NCBI GenBank assembly: GCA_011524905.1
Contig: WTJI01000044.1
Span: 1 to 64,000, forward strand
Direction: 5' to 3'
Source: Flavobacteriales bacterium
Lineage (GTDB): Bacteria; Bacteroidota; Bacteroidia; Flavobacteriales; Flavobacteriaceae
Length of the DNA: 64,000 nucleotides
Under the pieces are notes generated by a model. The model searched no databases, was not told where the DNA came from, and was given only the letters and a program-made list of their open reading frames with translations. Position 1 is the first letter of the stretch, and the number at the start of each line of letters is the position of its first letter. Shown piece by piece: positions 38,580 through 47,442 of this stretch. A program made the translations under genes and the position numbers.

Positions 38580-39531
38580 ACGCTTGCGAAGTAGCGAAAG
38601 TATACGTCAAATGGTGCGCGAACACCACTTGCGCCCTCAAGATTTTATTGTACCCTTATTTGTTATAGAAGGTCATAACACCAAAGAACAAATTCCTTCA
38701 ATGCCTGGTTATTTTCGGATGACTCTTGACCTTCTAACCGATGAAGTCAATGAACTTTGGAACCTTGGGCTTCGTTCGGTACTGATATTTGTCAAGGTTC
38801 CAGATGCAAAAAAGGACAACAAAGGGACAGAAGCTCTCAACCCAGAGGGACTCATGCAACAAGCCGTTCAAACGATTAAATCCATAACTCCAAATATGGT
38901 CGTTATGACTGATGTCGCTTTGGATCCCTATTCAAATTACGGTCATGACGGCATCGTTGAAAATGGGAAGATTCTCAATGATGAAACGGTGGCTGTTCTT
39001 GGTGAAATGGCTTTGAGTCACGCCCAAGCAGGTGCCGATATCGTAGCGCCCAGCGATATGATGGATGGTCGCATTGGGCACATCCGCCAACGCTTGGAAG
39101 ACGAAAACTTTCCCGATACGGGTATCATGAGTTATAGTGCTAAGTATGCTTCTTCATTTTACGGGCCTTTCAGAGATGCTTTGGACTCAGCCCCAGGATT
39201 TGGTGACAAGAAAACGTACCAAATGGATTTTGCCAATCGCTTTGACGCCCTAACAGAAAGTGAAAAAGATATAGCCGAAGGAGCAGATATTTTAATGGTT
39301 AAGCCAGGTATCGCTTATTTGGATATCGTTTATGAACTTAGTCAAAAACTCCCTATCCCTATTGCAGTTTATCAAGTCAGTGGTGAATATGCTATGCTTA
39401 AAGCCGCTGCCGAAAAAGGATGGCTGGATTATGAAAATGTAATGCTGGAACAATTGATAGCTTTCAAACGAAGCGGTGCACGGTTAATTGCGTCTTACTT
39501 TGCCAAAGAAGCTGTTTCTCTGATACAATAG
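38557..39531 (+). CDS. hemB: delta-aminolevulinic acid dehydratase (porphobilinogen synthase)
   Basis: RNRRLRSSESIRQMVREHHLRPQDFIVPLFV; MTDVALDPYSNYGHDG; VAPSDMMDGRIG; ILMVKPGIAYLDI; YQVSGEYAML. 23-bp overlap with the antiporter. Confidence 0.96.
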   Translation: MYPIQRNRRLRSSESIRQMVREHHLRPQDFIVPLFVIEGHNTKEQIPSMPGYFRMTLDLLTDEVNELWNLGLRSVLIFVKVPDAKKDNKGTEALNPEGLMQQAVQTIKSITPNMVVMTDVALDPYSNYGHDGIVENGKILNDETVAVLGEMALSHAQAGADIVAPSDMMDGRIGHIRQRLEDENFPDTGIMSYSAKYASSFYGPFRDALDSAPGFGDKKTYQMDFANRFDALTESEKDIAEGADILMVKPGIAYLDIVYELSQKLPIPIAVYQVSGEYAMLKAAAEKGWLDYENVMLEQLIAFKRSGARLIASYFAKEAVSLIQ

Positions 39532-39627
39532 TGTTAGATTTATTGGCATCAAGCAGCAAATCAAGGGTTGCCCAAAAATAGCAATCTCATTCTTTCCTAT
39601 TAAAAAGGTTAATTATCGCCTCCATCT

Positions 39628-40353
39628 TTATTCTATCCAACCTTTTTGATGAAGCTCGGTGTAAATAGCTTTGGCTTTATTTTTTGGCAACTGATAATAA
39701 AATGGAACTTCTCCTTTAGAGCGAAATACAATAAAAGCTCCGGATCTTGAAGATATAAGTACTTTGATTTTTTTACGTGATACAGTTGAGAAATAACCTT
39801 TTTTAAGCCTTTGTGTTGCAATACCGTTGATTCTCCTCCGCAACTTCGGTATACTATCAACCCATTGGACTTGGGTGGTTTTTCGATCTAAATGGGCACC
39901 ATAAGCACCTGTGATTTCTATACTATCTGGCGAAATGTGCAATTGATTGGGCTGATGGGCATAAAACAACCCACCAGCAATTCCTAAAATACTTAAACCC
40001 AAAACTGCCATACCCACATACAAGTTGAAGGGCTTATTACCATTATCTGGATAAAACTTTTGACTTCGCCACAAAATATAGCAATAGAATACTAGTGGGT
40101 AAAATACCAGCCAATAAACAACAGCATCACCTGGAAAAGTGAAATGAAGGAAAAGTCCAACAAAAAAGGTGCTAAAAGCTAAAAAAATGTGCACTTTTTT
40201 GAAGAATTTTAAATATGGAATTAGTGCAAACCTGGCCTGCTTTTCTGGCGTAAGTGTATTGTAACCAGCAAGTAGATAGGTTGCATTCGAAGGGTTTATC
40301 AGTAATCCTATACCTAAAAAGACAACACTTAAAAACAACAAAATCACAATCAT
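39628..40353 (-). CDS. DUF3784-like membrane protein
   Basis: GLLINPSNATYLLAGYNTLTPEKQARFALIPYLKFFKKVH resembles the DUF3784 N-terminus; several TM helices. Confidence 0.65.
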   Translation of the reverse strand: MIVILLFLSVVFLGIGLLINPSNATYLLAGYNTLTPEKQARFALIPYLKFFKKVHIFLAFSTFFVGLFLHFTFPGDAVVYWLVFYPLVFYCYILWRSQKFYPDNGNKPFNLYVGMAVLGLSILGIAGGLFYAHQPNQLHISPDSIEITGAYGAHLDRKTTQVQWVDSIPKLRRRINGIATQRLKKGYFSTVSRKKIKVLISSRSGAFIVFRSKGEVPFYYQLPKNKAKAIYTELHQKGWIE

Positions 40354-40406
40354 ATACTATTTTTGTTTAACTTTGGTCTATAACCGTCAGCTTAAAATTT
40401 CTGAAA

Positions 40407-40880
40407 ATGAATACCGCCTACTACAATAGTCCGTTGGGTTGGTTGGAAGTTATCGCAAACAATGGAGGCGTAGCCCATATTCATTTTTTAGCGGAGCCCC
40501 CAAAAGAAAAGTCAATTGCTTCGCCCTTCTTAAATCTTGTTGTTCAACAACTTGACGATTACTTTACCGGTAAAAATAAAATATTTTCTTTTCCCATCAA
40601 TCCAGATGGAACCGAATTTCAATTGCATGTTTGGGAATTATTGGGAAACATACCCTATGGCACCACGCTACCCTATTTGAAAGTTGCTCAAAAAATGGGA
40701 GATACGAAAAAGGTGCGCGCCATTGCTGGTGCCATTGCAAAAAATCCAATTCTTATCGCCATTCCGTGTCACAGAATTATTGGTAGTGACCGAAGCCTGG
40801 TAGGTTATTCAGGTGGATTAGAACGAAAAAGGGGGCTGCTAGAGCTCGAGGGGTTTCCAAAACAAAAAACCTTATTTTAG
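40407..40880 (+). CDS. ogt: methylated-DNA--[protein]-cysteine S-methyltransferase
   Basis: KVRAIAGAIAKNPILIAIPCHRIIGSDRSLVGYSGGLERKRGLLELEG active site. Confidence 0.93.
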   Translation: MNTAYYNSPLGWLEVIANNGGVAHIHFLAEPPKEKSIASPFLNLVVQQLDDYFTGKNKIFSFPINPDGTEFQLHVWELLGNIPYGTTLPYLKVAQKMGDTKKVRAIAGAIAKNPILIAIPCHRIIGSDRSLVGYSGGLERKRGLLELEGFPKQKTLF

Positions 40881-40901
40881 GCACTAATTAAAATTCTGAA
40901 A

Positions 40902-42059
40902 ATGCGAAAAAATATCATGACCCTATTGGTGGGCTTGGCTTTCGCCTATGGCTTACTTTTTGTCACGGGCTACGACTGGTTTTTAAAGGGCCTTTCTGTT
41001 ATTTATTTAACAGGTCACAATACAGCCTTTTTAGACGATTACAAGCACTTTGACAACCGAAAAGTCAAATCGGCAAATATAGCCCAACCCTGGGCCAGAC
41101 ACAGAAATTACAACCAAACAAAATCGCCAGCATCCTTAGAGGCCTATCACAAGGCAACTAAAACTGTTGCTTTTTTGGTTATCCAAAATGATAGTGTACT
41201 ACATGAAAAATATTATAATGGTTACAGCTCGGTTTCCAAGTCTAATTCTTTTTCAGTAGTCAAGAGTATGGTTTCTGCCTTGCTGGGTAAGGCTATAATG
41301 GACGGCCATGTAAAGAGCCTAGATCAAAAAGTAAAGGACTTTGTCCCAGAACTCCAAGGCCCATATGCAGATCAGGTTACCCTCGGCGATCTTTCTTCTA
41401 TGGCATCAGGCATGCAATGGGATGAAAAGTACTACAATCCTTTTTCTGTGACGGCTGCCGCTTATTTTGTGGAAGACATTACCCAATTGATCATTGATCA
41501 ACCCATAAATATAGAACCTGGTCAGGCCTTTCGATATAAAAGTGGTGCAACACAATTATTGGGTATTGCCTTGACTCGCGCCATTCAAAAAGAATTAAGC
41601 ACCTACTTGTCCGAAAGCTTCTGGCAACCCATGGGTGCAGAACAAGATGCCTTATGGGAGCTAGATTCACAAGCCAGCGGTATGGAAAAGGCCTATTGCT
41701 GTTTTGCCAGTAACGCCCGTGATTTTGCCCGTTTCGGTAAACTTTACAAAGATCATGGGAAGTGGCAAGGAGAAGTTTTGCTTGATTCAAGCTTTGTGGC
41801 TACCTCTGTTAAACCCCGTTTCGAAGCAAGCCCAGAATACGGCTATGGTTGGTGGTTAGAAACTTACAAAGGCCATAGGGTATATATGGAGAGGGGTCAT
41901 TTGGGACAATATATCATCGTATTTCCAGACCTAGATTTAATTACAGTTCGCCTTGGTGAATTAAAAGGAAAATCTCTGGAAGGTAAGCCCTACACAGAAG
42001 ATATTTATATTTACATGGATGCCGCATTAGAAATGGCTGGTCATGTTACAAAAAATTAA
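40902..42059 (+). CDS. serine hydrolase (class C beta-lactamase-like)
   Basis: SFSVVKSMVSALLGKAI (SxxK) and RYKSGATQLLG (YxS-like) motifs; N-terminal TM. Confidence 0.87.
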   Translation: MRKNIMTLLVGLAFAYGLLFVTGYDWFLKGLSVIYLTGHNTAFLDDYKHFDNRKVKSANIAQPWARHRNYNQTKSPASLEAYHKATKTVAFLVIQNDSVLHEKYYNGYSSVSKSNSFSVVKSMVSALLGKAIMDGHVKSLDQKVKDFVPELQGPYADQVTLGDLSSMASGMQWDEKYYNPFSVTAAAYFVEDITQLIIDQPINIEPGQAFRYKSGATQLLGIALTRAIQKELSTYLSESFWQPMGAEQDALWELDSQASGMEKAYCCFASNARDFARFGKLYKDHGKWQGEVLLDSSFVATSVKPRFEASPEYGYGWWLETYKGHRVYMERGHLGQYIIVFPDLDLITVRLGELKGKSLEGKPYTEDIYIYMDAALEMAGHVTKN

Positions 42060-42762
42060 CCTGCATAACGTACTTTTCTTGGACATCGAAACGGTGCCAA
42101 TCGCACCAGAATATGATCAACTTACCGAGGAAGAACAATTGTTGTATGCCGAAAAAACAGCCTATCAAAGAGGTGAAGATATCACTCCAGAAGAACATTA
42201 CCAAAGAGCTGGCATTTGGGCTGAGTTTGGTAAAATTATTTGCTTATCCGTAGGCTATTTTGCACCCAACAGTCCTGCTAGAAATTATCGAATTAAAAGC
42301 TTTACTGGTAACGAAAAAGATCTTTTAGTTGCCTTTAAATCCTTACTCGAGAAATATTTCAATCTGAATAAACATTTACTTTGTGCCCACAATGGCAAAG
42401 AATTCGACTTTCCCTACATCGCACGACGTATGATTATTCACGGCATTAGCTTACCAAAAATCCTCAATCACCATGGTAAAAAGCCTTGGGAGATACCCCA
42501 TTTGGATACGCTCCAATTGTGGCGTTTTGGTGATTATAAGCATTATACTTCACTCAAATTATTAGCGCACATTTTAGGGATTCCATCTCCCAAAGATGAT
42601 ATAGACGGCAGTCAAGTAGCACGAGTTTATTATGAAGATCAACAATTAGATCGTATTGTGAGTTACTGTGAAAAGGATGTTGTAACCATTGCACAAATTC
42701 TATTGAAAATGCGTCAGGAGCCATTACTAGAACCCGATGAAATTATTCATAGCAAATCATGA
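42043..42762 (+). CDS. 3'-5' exonuclease, DEDD RNase H-like (predicted PolB-like)
   Basis: VLFLDIETVP; LCAHNGKEFDFPYIARRMIIHGI; YCEKDVVTIAQIL. Confidence 0.87.
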   Translation: MLQKINLHNVLFLDIETVPIAPEYDQLTEEEQLLYAEKTAYQRGEDITPEEHYQRAGIWAEFGKIICLSVGYFAPNSPARNYRIKSFTGNEKDLLVAFKSLLEKYFNLNKHLLCAHNGKEFDFPYIARRMIIHGISLPKILNHHGKKPWEIPHLDTLQLWRFGDYKHYTSLKLLAHILGIPSPKDDIDGSQVARVYYEDQQLDRIVSYCEKDVVTIAQILLKMRQEPLLEPDEIIHSKS

Positions 42763-44405
42763 AAAAACTTTTCGTTGCCAGTAACTTATCAATACAAATT
42801 GGAAACCAAATTCTGGTAGATGGGCTAGATTTTTCAATTGATGAGAATGAGACCTTGGCTGTGGTGGGCGAATCAGGGAGTGGTAAATCATTGACAGCCT
42901 TGTCTTTATTGGGCCTTCTTCCGCCACTAGCCATAGTTAAAGCTGATCAACTTTGTTTTGACCAGCAATCTTTACTGGAACTCGATCAACGGAAGTGGAG
43001 CCAGCTAAGAGGCCAACAAATTGGTATGGTCTTTCAAGAGCCCCAGTCGAGTTTGAATCCAACTATGCGCTGTGGTCATCAGGTTGCAGAAGTCGTTAAG
43101 CGACATTTTCCAAGTGAAAAAAACATCAAACTCAAAGTACTAAACACCTTTGAAAAGGTACTACTCCCCCAAGTTAATCGCATTTACACTGCTTATCCGC
43201 ACGAACTCAGTGGTGGACAAAAACAACGGGTCATGATTGCCATGGCATTAATTTGCGAACCAAAACTTCTCATCTGTGACGAACCCACCACTGCCCTTGA
43301 TGTCACTGTGCAAAAAGAAATTTTGACACTACTCCAGAATCTGCAAGTAGAAAATAAGATGAGTATCCTATTTATTTCTCATGATTTGGGCTTAGTCAAA
43401 AGCTTTGCCGACACTGTTTTGGTCATGCGTAGAGGAAAAATTATTGAACAAGCTAAAATTAAAGCGCTTTTTGACAATCCTAAAAATGATTATACCAAAG
43501 GACTCCTTCAGGCACGCCCACCTTTAAATATTCGTCCCAAAAGATTAATTACTTTAGTCGATTATGAGCAAAGAAATACCCGAATTGAAGAGGAAACTCA
43601 AGAAGAAAGAAGCCAACGACACCAAGCTTTGTATAAACAAAAACCCCTGCTTACAGCACGAAATTTAAGTAAGTCCTATACTGCAAAACAATTTTTTTGG
43701 GAAAAGAAAACAAGTTTGGAAGTATTGGCACCTTTGGATTTTGAAATTTATCCTGGTGAAACGCTTGGCTTGGTCGGAGAGTCTGGAAGTGGAAAATCCA
43801 CCTTGGCAAGATGTCTAAGTTTTCTTACCACACCAACCACAGGCAGTGTATTCTTCGAAGGAGAGGCCTTATCCATTAACTCAGCTGCTGCACAAAATAA
43901 ATTGAGAAAAAATATACAATATATCTTTCAAGACCCCTTTGCTGCCCTCCATCCTAAAATAACGATTGGAAATATGCTTACCGAGGTATTACAACAATAC
44001 GATCATCCTGCTATTGAGGAGCGTATCGATGAACTATTAAACCAAGTAGGACTGACCCTCGATATGAAAAAACGCTACCCCCATCAGCTTTCAGGAGGAC
44101 AACGTCAACGAGCTGTGATTGCACGTGCACTAGCGCCCAGCCCCAAGCTAATTATCTGTGATGAAGCAGTGGCTGCACTTGACATTTCTGTACAAGCACA
44201 GGTTTTAAATTTACTTAATGACCTGAAAAATAAGCTCGGTTTGTCTTATCTATTTATATCTCATGATATGGCTGTTGTGCGTTATATGTCGGATCGGATT
44301 TTGGTTCTAAATCAAGGTCAAAAAGAAACACTTCAGGATGCCGATGTCTTATACAAGCATCCCGAAACGCCCTATACATCAAAACTGATTGAGGCAATCT
44401 TGTAA
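42759..44405 (+). CDS. ABC transporter ATP-binding protein with two fused NBDs (oligopeptide/dipeptide type)
   Basis: Two Walker A (GESGSGKSLT, GESGSGKSTL), two signatures (LSGGQKQRV, LSGGQRQRAV), two Walker B sites; DppD-DppF-like arrangement. Confidence 0.93.
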   Translation: MKKLFVASNLSIQIGNQILVDGLDFSIDENETLAVVGESGSGKSLTALSLLGLLPPLAIVKADQLCFDQQSLLELDQRKWSQLRGQQIGMVFQEPQSSLNPTMRCGHQVAEVVKRHFPSEKNIKLKVLNTFEKVLLPQVNRIYTAYPHELSGGQKQRVMIAMALICEPKLLICDEPTTALDVTVQKEILTLLQNLQVENKMSILFISHDLGLVKSFADTVLVMRRGKIIEQAKIKALFDNPKNDYTKGLLQARPPLNIRPKRLITLVDYEQRNTRIEEETQEERSQRHQALYKQKPLLTARNLSKSYTAKQFFWEKKTSLEVLAPLDFEIYPGETLGLVGESGSGKSTLARCLSFLTTPTTGSVFFEGEALSINSAAAQNKLRKNIQYIFQDPFAALHPKITIGNMLTEVLQQYDHPAIEERIDELLNQVGLTLDMKKRYPHQLSGGQRQRAVIARALAPSPKLIICDEAVAALDISVQAQVLNLLNDLKNKLGLSYLFISHDMAVVRYMSDRILVLNQGQKETLQDADVLYKHPETPYTSKLIEAIL

Positions 44406-44473
44406 TTGAAAATCGATAAACAGCACCTATCCCTATAGCAGTAGAAATAAGCATTCAGTCGAGAATGATTCTT

Positions 44474-45511
44474 TTAAACCGCTGGATCGGGAATTTCTGC
44501 ATGAATACGATCAATCTCGAGGAGTATGTCATCCGAGAGTTGAATATATGCAGATTCGATATTCTCTTTGAGTTGATCTAAATTGGTGGCACCTATGATA
44601 TTAGAAGTTACAAACGGACGATCATTGACAAAAGCCAATGCCATTTGCGTAATCGATAAACCGTGTTTAGCGGCCAATTTTTGATATCTCTTCGTAGCTG
44701 CTTCACTTTGCGGGCTGCTATAACGATCAAAACGCGGAAATAATCTTAAGCGTGCATTGTCTGCTGCTGAGTCGTCCAAGTACTTTCCCGTTAAGACACC
44801 AAAGCCCAACGGTGAATAGGCCAGTAAACCTACATTTTCGTAGTGGCATACTTCTGCATTTCCCACTTCAAAAGGGCGACACAAAAGCGAATATGGGTTT
44901 TGAATGGTAATCATTCGGGGTCTGTTTTCATTGGAAGCCTGCAAAAATCGCATCATCCCCCAAGGCGTTTCGTTGGACAAACCAACATAACGAATCCGAC
45001 CTGCTTTGACATGATCGTGTAGGGCGTCTAAAACTGCCTCAAAATTTTCAACCCAAGGATTGTTGGGATTGTTTACAAAGCCCCTTTGGCCAAATCTGTT
45101 GTTGTCGCGTTCGGGCCAGTGAAGTTGGTATAGATCAATATAATCGGTTTGAAGGCGTTTCAGACTTTTGAAAACAGCATCGTCAATATGAGCTTTACTA
45201 AAACTGAGGTTTTCACGAATATGCTTGGTGTAGTCGCCAGGACCAGCCACTTTTGAAGCCAAAAAGATTTTATCACGATGACCTGTTTTCTGTAACCAAC
45301 TCCCAATAATTCGTTCCGTTTCGCCCTGAGTAGCTGCTGTTGCAGGAACCGGGTATAGCTCAGCTGTGTCAAAAAAATTCACCCCCTGTTCAAGGGCATA
45401 ATCCATTTGTTGATGGCCTTCTGATTCTGTATTTTGGTTGCCAAAAGTCATCGTTCCTAAACAGATTTTACTGACCTTCACATCTGTGTGGGGCAATAGT
45501 CGATACTCCAT
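44474..45511 (-). CDS. aldo/keto reductase
   Basis: VSKICLGTMTFGNQ; NFFDTAELYPVPA; YIDLYQLHWPERD; TSNIIGATNLDQLKENI. Confidence 0.92.
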   Translation of the reverse strand: MEYRLLPHTDVKVSKICLGTMTFGNQNTESEGHQQMDYALEQGVNFFDTAELYPVPATAATQGETERIIGSWLQKTGHRDKIFLASKVAGPGDYTKHIRENLSFSKAHIDDAVFKSLKRLQTDYIDLYQLHWPERDNNRFGQRGFVNNPNNPWVENFEAVLDALHDHVKAGRIRYVGLSNETPWGMMRFLQASNENRPRMITIQNPYSLLCRPFEVGNAEVCHYENVGLLAYSPLGFGVLTGKYLDDSAADNARLRLFPRFDRYSSPQSEAATKRYQKLAAKHGLSITQMALAFVNDRPFVTSNIIGATNLDQLKENIESAYIQLSDDILLEIDRIHAEIPDPAV

Positions 45512-45516
45512 ATACT

Positions 45517-46416
45517 TTATTGATTATTGAGCAAGTCTGTTATGGCATCGAGATTGGGGCTCAAAATCACTTCAATTCTGCGGTTGGCCGCTCGACCTTC
45601 GGCAGTGGTATTGGGAGCAATGGGTAGATATTCACCACGCCCAGCAGCTGTTAAGTTTTGTAATAGAATCTCAGAATTGGCTTCCAAAAGTTTGACAATA
45701 GCCGTCGCTCGTTTTGCAGACAAATCCCAATTGCCAGAGAGCAACCCTTTGCCTTTGTAAGGTACATCGTCTGTATGGCCTTCAATTAACACTCCTATAT
45801 CTGGATTTTCAGCTAAAACAGTCCCCAGTTGTGCGATCGCTTCTTGACCTGCTTCGCCTACTTCCCAACTTCCTGACCGAAATAGCAACTTGTTTTCCAT
45901 AGAAACATAAACTTTCCCATTGCGCTGCTCAACAGTAAGGCCTTTGCCTTTAAAATTAAGTAATGCATCGCTTAAACGTTGTTTGAGTTCGCTCATTGCT
46001 CTCTCCTTATCAGCAATTAAATTTTCCAATTCGTTAAGTCGGGCTTCACGCTGGGTCAATAATTTTTCTTTTTCTGATATATCAGCTAACAACTCATTGT
46101 TTTTGGCTATACTATTTTGCAATGCAGCATCAGAATTCGTCTCTAATGCATTGTAGGCTGCTTGTAAATTGGCAAAATCTTTTTGGCTTTGCGACAAGCT
46201 GTCCATGGTTTTCCCCAACAGTTTGCGTTTTTTTTCTAAACGTCCCTCCAATGCGATATATTTTGACTGGAGTGTGTCATAGGCTTTTTGCAAAACTACA
46301 TTATCAGACTTTAGCTGGGCATAACGACTTTCTAAACCAGCAAAAACTTTATTGGACACACAACCGCTAAGTGTGAAAACTATCGCGATTAACAAGAAAA
46401 ATATTTTTAGTTTCAT
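45517..46416 (-). CDS. OmpA family lipoprotein with coiled-coil
   Basis: LSGC lipobox; coiled coil; C-terminal OmpA domain LLFRSGSWEVGEAGQEAIAQLGTVLAENPDIGVLIEGHTDDVPYKG...AANRRIEVILSP. Confidence 0.92.
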   Translation of the reverse strand: MKLKIFFLLIAIVFTLSGCVSNKVFAGLESRYAQLKSDNVVLQKAYDTLQSKYIALEGRLEKKRKLLGKTMDSLSQSQKDFANLQAAYNALETNSDAALQNSIAKNNELLADISEKEKLLTQREARLNELENLIADKERAMSELKQRLSDALLNFKGKGLTVEQRNGKVYVSMENKLLFRSGSWEVGEAGQEAIAQLGTVLAENPDIGVLIEGHTDDVPYKGKGLLSGNWDLSAKRATAIVKLLEANSEILLQNLTAAGRGEYLPIAPNTTAEGRAANRRIEVILSPNLDAITDLLNNQ

Positions 46417-46419
46417 ACG

Positions 46420-47181
46420 TTAGAATTTTAGTTCAACCCCAACAGGGCAATGATCAGAATGATGGGCTTCAGGTAAAATATAAGAACTGGTAATGTTCTT
46501 CTCTAATGTTTCACTTACTAGGGCATAATCAATGCGCCAGCCCTTATTATTGGCACGAGCATTAGCACGATAACTCCACCAACTATAGTGATGCGGATCT
46601 GGGTTTAAATACCTGAAAGAATCAATAAACCCATGCTTTAAAAAAGCATCAAGCCAAGCGCGTTCTTCTGGCAAAAACCCCGAAATATTTTTATTCCTAA
46701 CAGGGTCGTGAATATCTATGGCTTGGTGACAAATGTTATAATCACCACAAATGACCAACTTAGCATGGTCTTTTTTTAAATCATCAACATAAGCTTGAAA
46801 ATCATCCATAAACATAAACTTGTGTTCCAGTCGGGCAGCGTTGGTCCCCGAGGGCAGATATAAGCTCATTATAGAACATTGATCAAAATCTACACGAATT
46901 ATCCTGCCTTCTTTATCCATGTGATCTATACCTGTGCCATAAACCACTTGATTGGGTTTATTTTTACACAATATCGCTACCCCACTGTATCCTTTTTTCT
47001 CTGCAGAAAACCAATAATGGTGATAACCAGCATCTTCAAATAGGTGTGTATCCACCTGCTCTTTTAGTGCCTTCGTTTCTTGCAAACAAAGTACATCAGG
47101 GGCAGCAGCAACTAACCAATTTATAAAGTCTTTTTTCAAAGCGGCTCTGATGCCATTTACGTTATAGGATAAGATTTTCAT
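46420..47181 (-). CDS. xth: exodeoxyribonuclease III
   Basis: KILSYNVNGIRAALKKDFINWL; LCLQETKA; VICGDYNICHQAIDIHDP; GWRIDYALVS; HSDHCPVGVEL. Confidence 0.94.
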   Translation of the reverse strand: MKILSYNVNGIRAALKKDFINWLVAAAPDVLCLQETKALKEQVDTHLFEDAGYHHYWFSAEKKGYSGVAILCKNKPNQVVYGTGIDHMDKEGRIIRVDFDQCSIMSLYLPSGTNAARLEHKFMFMDDFQAYVDDLKKDHAKLVICGDYNICHQAIDIHDPVRNKNISGFLPEERAWLDAFLKHGFIDSFRYLNPDPHHYSWWSYRANARANNKGWRIDYALVSETLEKNITSSYILPEAHHSDHCPVGVELKF

Positions 47182-47247
47182 TGATCACTAAAATAAATTA
47201 ACTCTGCGTTAAATGATGACAGAATTTCAAATCTTTATCTTCAAAAT

Positions 47248-47442
47248 ATGAACAGGAAAAACTGTGATTTTCAAATCCATGTAGGTAAATCCACTTCGTG
47301 CTTGGTCTTTGACAAAGATTTGAAAAAACTAAAATATTACCCCTCCGCTGATAAACGTTTGCAAACAATAGCGTTATCTGATGTATATACTTTGAATGAA
47401 AGCTACTTTTTGAGTGCAGTAGAAATTTATTGTAAAACCTAG
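47248..47442 (+). CDS. small hypothetical protein (64 aa)
   Basis: Complete ORF occupying an otherwise empty intergenic gap; stop interlocks with glyS stop (CTAG). Confidence 0.4.
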   Translation: MNRKNCDFQIHVGKSTSCLVFDKDLKKLKYYPSADKRLQTIALSDVYTLNESYFLSAVEIYCKT

